Source: Verrucomicrobiota bacterium (GTDB lineage: Bacteria > Verrucomicrobiota > Verrucomicrobiia > Chthoniobacterales > UBA10450). From it: DNA of 64,000 nucleotides. A model generated the notes under the pieces. The model did not search any database and had not been told where the DNA came from. It saw nothing but the letters and a program-made list of their open reading frames with translations. Within the stretch, counting starts at the first letter, position 1; every line of letters starts with the position of its first letter. The stretch spans positions 1 to 64,000 of the forward strand of contig QHNQ01000012.1 in NCBI GenBank assembly GCA_003218135.1. Direction: 5' to 3'. Positions 38,472 through 46,713 of this stretch are shown in pieces. Made by a program: the position numbers and the translations under genes.

Positions 38472-39311
38472 ATGAGGAGACTTCTTGCGGTTTGCTTAAG
38501 TCTGGCCGTTGCTGGCATCCCGAAAGTCTTCGGGGATGAGCAATCCACTTCTCCGTACGCGACCGCCGCAGATTTCGCCAAATACGCAATGAAATTGCGG
38601 GAGGAGGCGTTGCTCAAGGTGGAACCGCAAGTGTTTATTCCGACCAGTTCGCGACCTGCGATCCAGCGCTACCCGTGGAAGACGAACATTGTTACCACGG
38701 TGTTTTGGATCGGAGAACAAGCCGCGGGCAATAATCCAGTTCCCAACTACAGGAGCTCTTGGGACTTTAATTGGACGGCAAATTACGGGGGATACGATAA
38801 CCCAGACGCCAGTGCGCGGCGGAATTACATTCCAATAGCCTTTATTCCGAAGCAAAACCCCTTTTACTGTGCGCTCCCGTACAACGATGTTACGCATGGC
38901 CAGTTCAAGCCGGAAGCGCCGCTTGTGATCCCGTGGTTCAAGCAAGCCTATGGGGGGCAGGGACAGTCGGTGTGCTGGCATCGCTGGCTCGCCATTCGCA
39001 AAGGTAATCGCACTTGTTATGCGCAGTGGGAAGATTGCGGCCCATTTCGAACCGACCATTTCCAGTACGTCTTTGGCAATGAGCGTCCCAAACCGAACCT
39101 TAATCATGGCGCCGGTCTCGACGTTTCACCCGCAGTGCGTGATTATCTCGGATTGGCGCCGACTGACGTGACGGATTGGCAGTTCGTCGACGTACGTGAC
39201 GTCCTTCCCGGGCCGTGGCGAAGCTATGGCGAAAATAATCACTTTGTCATTGCGCGTAGTAAGAGCGAGCAGCGGGTTGTTGATCGCAGCCTGGGCGCCG
39301 CGAAGAAATAG
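38472..39311 (+). CDS. Secreted protein of unknown function, possible double-psi beta-barrel-like C-terminal half
   Basis: Signal peptide MRRLLAVCLSLAVAGIPKVFG; CYAQWEDCGPFRTDHFQYVFGNERPKPNLNHGAGLDVSPAVRDYLGL. Confidence 0.6.
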   Translation: MRRLLAVCLSLAVAGIPKVFGDEQSTSPYATAADFAKYAMKLREEALLKVEPQVFIPTSSRPAIQRYPWKTNIVTTVFWIGEQAAGNNPVPNYRSSWDFNWTANYGGYDNPDASARRNYIPIAFIPKQNPFYCALPYNDVTHGQFKPEAPLVIPWFKQAYGGQGQSVCWHRWLAIRKGNRTCYAQWEDCGPFRTDHFQYVFGNERPKPNLNHGAGLDVSPAVRDYLGLAPTDVTDWQFVDVRDVLPGPWRSYGENNHFVIARSKSEQRVVDRSLGAAKK

Positions 39312-39370
39312 CTACGCTCTGTCTCGCCCTCCGGCGCTTCCGAACGGACACACTTTATTTAAAAACCGCT

Positions 39371-40192
39371 CTAGCCGCTCGGAGAAGGTTGTTGAGAGGG
39401 AGCAGGGGATGGAGTCGCACTTGCTGAGATGCTTTCAGCTGAATGCGGCGCGCGAGAGGGTGGCGGCGTTGCCATGCGAAGTAGTTCCGAGACCGTCACG
39501 AATTTGAACCCCTTTGCTTCCAGCGCATCCAGAGTAGAGGGCATCGCCTCGATGGTTCCCGGGTGAATATCGTGAGATAAGACAATCGAACCCCGGTGCG
39601 TCTCCTTAAGAATACGATTGCGAACCACAGCCGGGCCGGGCCGTTTCCAGTCATAGGGATCGACGTCCCAAAGAATGATCCGGTACCCAAATTCATCGTG
39701 AATCCAGCGTTTTTCGCGTGCCGTAATCGATCCATAAGGCGGCCGCAAGAGAGTTGGCCGATTGCCAGTCGCGCCTCTGATTGCGTCGTCGGTTCGGCGT
39801 AATTGACTGCGGACATTGTCGTCCGACATCTTTGCCAAGTTTGGATGCGACCAACTGTGATTGCCAATTTCGTGACCTTCGCGAGCGGCCCGCGCGACGA
39901 TTTCAGGATGTTCCGCAACGTTCTCGCCAATTACGAAGAATGTTGCCTTTATGTGATGAGCAGCCAATAGATCGAGCAATTTTGGGGTAAGCGTCGCGCT
40001 TGGTCCATCGTCAAAGGTCAGAGCAATGTAAGGTTCATCGACGTGAACTGAACTGAATGTAATGCTGTCCTCCGTTGCAACAGGGGGTTCCCGCTTTTCT
40101 GAACTCTGCGTCGGGCTTTCCTTCCCGGTTGCAAAAGCAAGCGTCGCGATGAAACCCGCAAAGCAAATGAAGTAGAAACGGAAAATAAACAT
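39371..40192 (-). CDS. Polysaccharide deacetylase (NodB homology domain)
   Basis: YIALTFDDGPSATLTPKLLDLLAAHHIKATFFVIGENV...GHEIGNHSWSHPNL...RPPYG. Confidence 0.93.
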   Translation of the reverse strand: MFIFRFYFICFAGFIATLAFATGKESPTQSSEKREPPVATEDSITFSSVHVDEPYIALTFDDGPSATLTPKLLDLLAAHHIKATFFVIGENVAEHPEIVARAAREGHEIGNHSWSHPNLAKMSDDNVRSQLRRTDDAIRGATGNRPTLLRPPYGSITAREKRWIHDEFGYRIILWDVDPYDWKRPGPAVVRNRILKETHRGSIVLSHDIHPGTIEAMPSTLDALEAKGFKFVTVSELLRMATPPPSRAPHSAESISASATPSPAPSQQPSPSG

Positions 40193-40306
40193 CGGTGAAA
40201 TGTAATTAAACGCGTGTATCTAGCAGAGGTCACCGGCTACGCAACGCGCGGTACCGCACAGCAACACCAGGAGCTGTTTCTGCGCTCCCGCAAAAGAGCC
40301 GACACC

Positions 40307-40759
40307 CTAGCCCTTCCGCAATTTCTGCAGTTGTGCGATGAATGCTTCCGGGCCGCCAGAGAAGTAACCGTCGTATTGCCACAGCTTCTGTCCACTGCTG
40401 TTTAGCACGACGATTGTAGGAAACCCGAAGACCTCGTATTGCATCGCTAGCTGCCGGTTTTGCTTTTGCAGGTCGGGACTCTGTGGCTTGCGTCGAGGAA
40501 AGTCGAGCTCTACGAGGACCAGATTGTTGTGGGCATAATCTTTAAACTGGGGTTGCGAGAAGACCTCTTTATCGAACTTGATACACCAACCACACCAGTC
40601 CGAACCGGTAAAATTAAGCAGAATGAATTTGTTATTCGTTTTCGCCTCTTCCTGCGCTTTCTTGTAATCATCCACCCAGTCAGATTGGGCCTTGGCAAAT
40701 TGCCCACAAAGGAAGACAGAAGCCGTAACTGCGAAGATAATCAGACGATAAGGTTTCAC
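40307..40759 (-). CDS. Secreted thioredoxin-family protein
   Basis: GTG start at 40759 gives signal peptide VKPYRLIIFAVTASVFLCGQFAKAQ; LLNFTGSDWCGWCIKFDKEVF (CxxC). Confidence 0.82.
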   Translation of the reverse strand: MKPYRLIIFAVTASVFLCGQFAKAQSDWVDDYKKAQEEAKTNNKFILLNFTGSDWCGWCIKFDKEVFSQPQFKDYAHNNLVLVELDFPRRKPQSPDLQKQNRQLAMQYEVFGFPTIVVLNSSGQKLWQYDGYFSGGPEAFIAQLQKLRKG

Positions 40760-40847
40760 TTCACCATTTTCGATGTGATTACAGTTCAGCGCAAGGGCGG
40801 TACGGCGCACCGCCGCTGCGGCAATCATTTTTTTACCAAGCCTCGCA

Positions 40848-40875
40848 ATAGCCCGGCGCAACAACGCCGGGCTAT
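40848..40875. repeat. Perfect 11-bp stem-loop (possible transcriptional/RNA signal)
   Basis: atagcccggcg-caacaa-cgccgggctat between the SWIB and thioredoxin genes; no clear T tract. Confidence 0.6.
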
Positions 40876-40892
40876 CGACGAATAACCGAAAT

Positions 40893-41174
40893 CTAACGCA
40901 GATGTTTCGAGACGAGCTTCGTCATCTCGAACATGCTCACCTGGCTCTTGCCATTAAATACGGGCCTTAGTGAGTCGTCGGCGTTGATCATGGTTCTTTT
41001 CTTTTTATCTTGGCAACCATGCTTCTTGATGTAGTTCCAGAGCTTCTTTGTTAGCTCGGAGCGTGGTAGCGGCTGCGACCCGACAATGGCAGAGAGCTTG
41101 TCATCAGGTTGAACCGGTCTCATGAAGGCTGGATTCGGTTTGCGCTTGGAAGTTTTCTTTTTGGTTTTCGGCAT
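40893..41174 (-). CDS. SWIB/MDM2-domain protein
   Basis: FMRPVQPDDKLSAIVGSQPLPRSELTKKLWNYIKKHGCQDKKKRTMINADDSLRPVFNGKSQVSMFEMTKLVSKHL. Confidence 0.9.
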   Translation of the reverse strand: MPKTKKKTSKRKPNPAFMRPVQPDDKLSAIVGSQPLPRSELTKKLWNYIKKHGCQDKKKRTMINADDSLRPVFNGKSQVSMFEMTKLVSKHLR

Positions 41175-41237
41175 GGAGGCTGACTAACGTTTCGTTTGCG
41201 AGAGAGCAAGACTAAATTTTAGGCAAATCCATTTTTT

Positions 41238-42446
41238 TTATTTTCCAGCTCCCCGCCGTACGACCAGAAGCGTCATATCATCTGGCGAAGTCGTCGCAGC
41301 GGTCTCCGGGGCAGTATGCGCTAAAACGCTCTTAAGCAACGCCTCGGCGGTAGGCGCGGAGTGGTCCAGGATTTTCTCAAGCTGCTCGAGAGTTAAGCGA
41401 TGCCCTTCGTCTTTCGTCCAGCGAAACACACCGTCTGTGTAGAGAAGAAAAGCATCGCCTGGCTCAAGATCGATCGCCGTTTCAGTGAATTCCGGTTGTT
41501 CGATTAACCCCAACGGAGGCGCAATCGAAGCGATCGATTCGGTTGTGCCATTGGGGCGTGTGACCAAAAGCGGGGGATGACCCGCGCCGACAATGCTGGC
41601 CTTTCCGGTTACAGGATCAAGCGCCACACACATCGCCGTCATGAACGAGCGTGAGCCGAAAATGCTGCGAAAGTCATTGTTCACGGCCTCCATGATGCTG
41701 GCTGGCATATCGTGTTCCTCATTTCCGTGATGAAAGAGAAGTTTGGCGAGTGTGGTGAGCAAGGCCGCCGCAGCCCCGTGGCCGGTGCCATCTGCGATCC
41801 AGAACAAAATCCGGCCATCTTTCATGCGCAGCCACCCATAGATATCGCCGCCTACCTGGATCACTGGGCGATAACAGGTTGCGACGTCCCAGTCCCGTAG
41901 CGGCAGCGGTTTTTGCGGAATCAATGATTGCTGTGTTAAACGCGCAGCAGCGAGATCTCGCTCAAGATTGCGCCGCCAACGTTCCAGTTCATCGTTCTGC
42001 CGCTCTAATTGCCGACGCATGGAGCGCAGCCGAAGCTGGGTCTCGATTCGGGCGCGCAGTACTGAGGCATTGACTGGCTTTGTCACAAAATCATCTGCGC
42101 CCGCCTGCAGACAAGATACCTCGCTTTTTTCACTTCCGTGGGCAGTCAACATAATAGTGGGAATTCGTGCGACTGCCGGGTTTCGATCCGAGCGGAGCCG
42201 TTTCAGCACTTCGGCGCCGTTTAGCCCCGGCATATCGAAATCAAGTAAGAGTAGTGTGGGCGGCGTCGCATGAACGATCTCTAAAGCTTCGGAGCCGTCC
42301 TTGCACACGCGACACTTGTAACCCGCAGCTGTGAGCAATTGCGCCAGAACTCTGCGACTCATCGCGTCGTCATCAACCACCAGAATTTCTATATGAGAAT
42401 TGTCTGACATCTCTCCTTCCAATTCGGATGAAACGCGGTCTGTCAT
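41238..42446 (-). CDS. Response regulator receiver + PP2C/SpoIIE-type serine phosphatase
   Basis: EILVVDDDAMSRRVLAQLL...LLLLDFDMPGLNG; ILFWIADGTGHGAAAALLT...GDAFLLYTDGV. Confidence 0.9.
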   Translation of the reverse strand: MTDRVSSELEGEMSDNSHIEILVVDDDAMSRRVLAQLLTAAGYKCRVCKDGSEALEIVHATPPTLLLLDFDMPGLNGAEVLKRLRSDRNPAVARIPTIMLTAHGSEKSEVSCLQAGADDFVTKPVNASVLRARIETQLRLRSMRRQLERQNDELERWRRNLERDLAAARLTQQSLIPQKPLPLRDWDVATCYRPVIQVGGDIYGWLRMKDGRILFWIADGTGHGAAAALLTTLAKLLFHHGNEEHDMPASIMEAVNNDFRSIFGSRSFMTAMCVALDPVTGKASIVGAGHPPLLVTRPNGTTESIASIAPPLGLIEQPEFTETAIDLEPGDAFLLYTDGVFRWTKDEGHRLTLEQLEKILDHSAPTAEALLKSVLAHTAPETAATTSPDDMTLLVVRRGAGK

Positions 42447-42555
42447 TGTATTTGTGATGTTCTTTCTTGAGAGATCACAAGTCCGCAGAAAAAAGTGATT
42501 TAATCATTGGCAACGAATCGGACTGCGGATACGATTCCCACCGGTACCTCGAATT

Positions 42556-42945
42556 ATGAAATTTTCATTGTTACTTGCTCTCGTTGCAGCCTTCTTGGTC
42601 GCCTCATGCTCTGAGGAGCCGCCACCGCCGCCAGCTCGGCATAGAGCGGCGAATTATCCTACCCGAACGGAGCAATACCCGCCTCAGCAACAGCCGTTCA
42701 ATCCCAACGGACCAGTTGAGCCCACTGGTGCGCCGCCGGTGCAGACGACGGCAGCACCACCTCCTCCCGCAGCTCCGCCGACAAAAGTTGCCAAGGGAGA
42801 TTACCCTTACGGAATCCCCGTCCCTGGCAAACCGCACTTGGTAGAGAGCCCGTACTCGCCCGGCAAATATATCGACGTGGAAGGGTTTCCTCCTGGAACC
42901 GAAGTGAAGGATCCTTACACGGATAAGATTTTTCTCGTACCGTAA
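42556..42945 (+). CDS. Proline-rich predicted lipoprotein
   Basis: MKFSLLLALVAAFLVASCSEE lipobox; C-term YPYGIPVPGKPHLVESPYSPGKYIDVEGFPPGTEVKDPYTDKIFLVP. Confidence 0.65.
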   Translation: MKFSLLLALVAAFLVASCSEEPPPPPARHRAANYPTRTEQYPPQQQPFNPNGPVEPTGAPPVQTTAAPPPPAAPPTKVAKGDYPYGIPVPGKPHLVESPYSPGKYIDVEGFPPGTEVKDPYTDKIFLVP

Positions 42946-43060
42946 TAGGATGCTGCCCCGTGATAGTTTAGCGGGCTTTTCTGATGCTGGATGCTGGATT
43001 AGCGTCGCTGATTTTTCATCAAGGATCTATTAAGTACCCAGTATCACTTTTTCATTTTCT

Positions 43061-44413
43061 ATGGAGTTACGTGTAAAGCGCGCGCCTCGGATCGACATCG
43101 AAATCACGGTCCCCGGTGATAAAAGCATCTCGCATCGCGCGGTGATCATTGCGGCGTTGTCTAATGGCCCGTGCACTTTGCGAGGATTTTTGCCCAGCGA
43201 AGATTGCATGCACACCGTGAACGCGATGCGTGCATTAGGCATTAAGATCGAGCAGCCCGACCCGGCGACGTTAGTTGTCCACGGAAAAAAGCGGGTCCTT
43301 ACTACACCGAAGTCCGAGATCAATTGCGGTAATTCCGGTACAACAATGCGGCTGCTTGCTGGCTTGCTGGCCGGGCAGCCCTTTGAAAGTCGACTGGTCG
43401 GGGACGCGGGACTTTCGCGCCGCCCGATGGACCGTGTCATCGCGCCGCTTTGTGAGATGGGCGCCAGTGTTGTGGCCGAGGGACCTGACGGAACGGCGCC
43501 GCTGCGAATCCTCGGCGGTTCACTGCGTGGAATTCATTATCGCCCGCCTGTGGCAAGCGCACAGGTGAAGGGTGCGTTGCTGCTGGCTGGTCTTTTTGCC
43601 AGAGGCAAGACTACCGTCGAAGAAGCCGTACCGACGCGAAACCACATGGAAAAAATTCTCAATTATTTCCTGGTGCGAACGGCAGTTGAAGATCATGGAA
43701 GTATCACTGTATTCGGTGACCAGGTTCCAGAATCGCGCGACTTTGCCATTCCTGGTGACATCTCTTCAGCGGCGTTTTGGCTGGTTGCCGCTGCTGCGCA
43801 GCCGAGAGGCCATTTGCTCATCCGCGACGTTGGCCTCAATGACACACGGACTGCGTTGCTTGCCGTTCTGCTCCGCATGGGTGCGCAAGTGCGCGAGGCT
43901 GTTGAAGACATCGATCAGCTTGAACCCCGGGGGATTGTCGAAGTGACCGGTTCCACGCTCAAGGCAACTGTCATTCACGGCAAGGAGGTACCACAGCTCA
44001 TTGACGAGCTACCGATCTTGTCTGTTGCGGGCGCCATGGCACGCGGCAAAACAATCATTCGGCAGGCAGGAGAGCTACGAGTAAAAGAAACTGATCGGAT
44101 TGCCGCCATCGCACACAACCTGCGCACCATGGGCGTTCATGTGGCCGAGCTGACTGACGGCCTCGAAATCCATGGGCCCGCGCCGCTGCATGGGGCGCGT
44201 GTGGCAAGCTTCGGTGATCATCGCATTGCAATGGCGTTTGCCATAGCGGGTCTTTTTGCGGACGGCGAAACTGTTGTTCAGGATGCCGAATGTATTCGCG
44301 AGTCTTACCCGGGATTTGAAATGGTACTTGAAGAATTCACGAATCTGAAACGGATGCAGGTTAGCACGCCTGTGATCGGTTCGCTTACTCCCACCGCACC
44401 GGAGACAAGCTAA
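43061..44413 (+). CDS. aroA: 3-phosphoshikimate 1-carboxyvinyltransferase
   Basis: VPGDKSISHRAVIIAALSNG, NCGNSGTTMRLLAG, RVKETDRIAAIA, GDHRIAMAFAI. Confidence 0.95.
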   Translation: MELRVKRAPRIDIEITVPGDKSISHRAVIIAALSNGPCTLRGFLPSEDCMHTVNAMRALGIKIEQPDPATLVVHGKKRVLTTPKSEINCGNSGTTMRLLAGLLAGQPFESRLVGDAGLSRRPMDRVIAPLCEMGASVVAEGPDGTAPLRILGGSLRGIHYRPPVASAQVKGALLLAGLFARGKTTVEEAVPTRNHMEKILNYFLVRTAVEDHGSITVFGDQVPESRDFAIPGDISSAAFWLVAAAAQPRGHLLIRDVGLNDTRTALLAVLLRMGAQVREAVEDIDQLEPRGIVEVTGSTLKATVIHGKEVPQLIDELPILSVAGAMARGKTIIRQAGELRVKETDRIAAIAHNLRTMGVHVAELTDGLEIHGPAPLHGARVASFGDHRIAMAFAIAGLFADGETVVQDAECIRESYPGFEMVLEEFTNLKRMQVSTPVIGSLTPTAPETS

Positions 44414-44519
44414 GGCGGCTGGGCGCTGCGCTCCGCACGCCGTGGAGGCGCGACGACTTCAACCAAGCCACGCGTTGCAATTCCGCGGGAGAGACGACTA
44501 AACTGGGAACCTCGGTTTC

Positions 44520-45197
44520 ATGCACTCCTCTCAGCAAATTTTTCAGCAGGTGGTCGCGATTGATGGTCCGGCTGCCTCTGGCAAGAGCAGTGTCGCGCGA
44601 GAACTCGCCCGGCGGCTCGGTTTTGTCTATGTCAATTCCGGTGCCATTTACCGAGCGATCACCTGGCATATCCTGCAAAAAAGGATCGATGTCGAAGATA
44701 CCGACTGCATCGCCGGAGCCCTCGAATCAGTAGCGATTACGAGCAGTCTTCGGGACGCCGAGTTGTGCATCCTGATCGATGGCATCGATCCTGCAGAACA
44801 TCTCCGTGATAATCGGGTGAACGAAAATGTTTCTCGCGTCAGCAGGCTGCCGATGGTTCGGCAAATTGTCGGGCGCAAGCTGCATGAGTATACAAGCAAC
44901 AATGATTTGGTCGTGGAAGGACGAGACATCGGTTCGGTCGTTTTCCCCAATACTCCTTACAAATTTTATGTTGATGCCTCTCCTGAAGTGCGTCTTCAGC
45001 GCCGGGCAGCACAGGGCGAGCGCGATGAAATCGCGCTGCGTGATCATGCCGATTTTTCACGGCCTGTCTCACCCCTGGTTATTGCGAAAGACGCACATGT
45101 TATCGATACATCGCATTTAACCATCGAAAAAGTCATCGACCGGATTCTCACCCGGCTCAAAGAGATAGGTCTTGGGCCTTCGCGGTTTAACGATTAG
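44520..45197 (+). CDS. cmk: Cytidylate kinase
   Basis: VVAIDGPAASGKSSVARELARRLGFVYVNSGAIYRAITW...VVEGRDIGSVVFP. Confidence 0.95.
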   Translation: MHSSQQIFQQVVAIDGPAASGKSSVARELARRLGFVYVNSGAIYRAITWHILQKRIDVEDTDCIAGALESVAITSSLRDAELCILIDGIDPAEHLRDNRVNENVSRVSRLPMVRQIVGRKLHEYTSNNDLVVEGRDIGSVVFPNTPYKFYVDASPEVRLQRRAAQGERDEIALRDHADFSRPVSPLVIAKDAHVIDTSHLTIEKVIDRILTRLKEIGLGPSRFND

Positions 45198-45241
45198 CCG
45201 TTCAGTAAAACAAATCGCTAAATCAGTAAATCGGTCACTCA

Positions 45242-45856
45242 ATGAACTTGTATTACTGGCTTGGCTATCACTTTTCTCGTCTCGCCGGGAGACTGTTCTT
45301 TCGATTTCGCGTGATTCATCGGGAACGCATGATTCAGAGTGGACCGGCGATTCTGGCAATGAACCACCAAAGTTTTCTCGATCCGCCACTTGCGGGTATC
45401 ACGTGCGATCGAGCGATTTATTTTCTAGCCCGGCGAACGTTACTGAACGTGCCGCTGCTCGGCCGGCTTTTGCCAAAGTTGAATGTGATCCCAGTCGATC
45501 AAGAAGGCGTGGACCGGAGCGCTATCAAGGCATTGATCCGTGTTCTCAAGGCCGGGAACGCGGCGCTCGTTTTCCCCGAAGGCTCGCGCACGCTCGACGG
45601 CAACTTGCAGCCGGCCGAGCCGGGATTGGGTTTGGTGATTGGGAAAACACTCGCGCCAGTCGTACCGATGCGAATCTTTGGCGCGCATGAAGCCCTGCCG
45701 CGGGGCGGTGGCGGTTTACACTTTGTGCCAATTACTATCGTAATCGGAGAACCGATTTTTTTTACTCAAGCCGATCTTGGGCCGCCGATGAAAGATGTCT
45801 ACATCCGATTAAGCGGGCGCGTGATGGACGCCATTGCGACGCTGCGCCTTGACTGA
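45242..45856 (+). CDS. plsC: 1-acyl-sn-glycerol-3-phosphate acyltransferase (PlsC family)
   Basis: GPAILAMNHQSFLDPPLAG (NHxxxxD), VFPEGSRTLDGNL. Confidence 0.92.
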   Translation: MNLYYWLGYHFSRLAGRLFFRFRVIHRERMIQSGPAILAMNHQSFLDPPLAGITCDRAIYFLARRTLLNVPLLGRLLPKLNVIPVDQEGVDRSAIKALIRVLKAGNAALVFPEGSRTLDGNLQPAEPGLGLVIGKTLAPVVPMRIFGAHEALPRGGGGLHFVPITIVIGEPIFFTQADLGPPMKDVYIRLSGRVMDAIATLRLD

Positions 45857-45955
45857 GAGCGACAGACCGCGAAGAAAACAACCCAGAGGCGATTCAACGT
45901 CGGAGAGACCTGCATCTCGGGATTGCGCGCGCGAAGTGGCCACGGATACTAAGGC

Positions 45956-46150
45956 GTGAATTCGCCATCTGCGTCTTCCGAAAGGCATCGACCGTTGCGA
46001 GCTTCAAAAAGCGCTATTGTTATGATGCTCGTCGGCATTGGGACACTGGCGCTATTGGCTGTCTTCGCCAATGTCCAGCGCTTTCGGCGCGGCGAAGTGG
46101 AAACGGTCGTGGTGAAGGTGGCAACTTCACCCACACCGCAGCCGCATTAA
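45956..46150 (+). CDS. Small single-TM protein
   Basis: 64 aa with one TM helix (SAIVMMLVGIGTLALLAVFANVQRF); position between operons. Confidence 0.35.
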   Translation: MNSPSASSERHRPLRASKSAIVMMLVGIGTLALLAVFANVQRFRRGEVETVVVKVATSPTPQPH

Positions 46151-46226
46151 GTTTCATTTGACTAGCTGTTGTCCTTCCAGTTTCTTCGTCCGAATTACAG
46201 AAGACCCATGACAATTTACTTTTGAC

Positions 46227-46703
46227 ATGAAAAAATTTTTTGTCCTCTCGATGCTCATCTTTTTGGCGCTGATTGGCTCCTGCCAAAAGCAAACTTCTAC
46301 TGCTGAACAGCAACAACTTGCTCAGCGACAAGCAGAGCTGGATGCACGCGAGAAAGTATTAAACGAACAAGAAAGAGCGTTGGAACAAAGAGAAAGACTC
46401 TTAGCGCGCAGGCGATTGCCTCCCGCACAACCGCAGGGCTCCGTTGCTGATGCCAACCAGGCAAAGGAGAAAGCCTTGGGCGAAAATGAAAACGCAACGA
46501 CACCCAGGGCAACGGTTCCTCCAGAGTTTCAGGGCCTCATTGCTGATCCCGGGCGGGGAGATGAAACGGAGCAAATAATTCAGCAAAGACTCGCTCAGCG
46601 ACAGCGTAAGATGGAGGAATTACGTGCAAGAAGAATGGAGCACGCGGTCGTACGCCCTGGAGAGGAGACGCCTTCGCCAACTCCCTCGCCTACGCCGCAG
46701 TAA
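46227..46703 (+). CDS. Predicted coiled-coil lipoprotein
   Basis: MKKFFVLSMLIFLALIGSC lipobox, then Glu/Gln/Arg heptad-rich region. Confidence 0.6.
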   Translation: MKKFFVLSMLIFLALIGSCQKQTSTAEQQQLAQRQAELDAREKVLNEQERALEQRERLLARRRLPPAQPQGSVADANQAKEKALGENENATTPRATVPPEFQGLIADPGRGDETEQIIQQRLAQRQRKMEELRARRMEHAVVRPGEETPSPTPSPTPQ

Positions 46704-46713
46704 ATGCGGTGCC

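Noticed and set aside
42607-42790. Proline-codon-rich repetitive stretch
   Set aside because: Ordinary low-complexity Pro-rich linker of a lipoprotein, not a nucleotide-level tandem repeat
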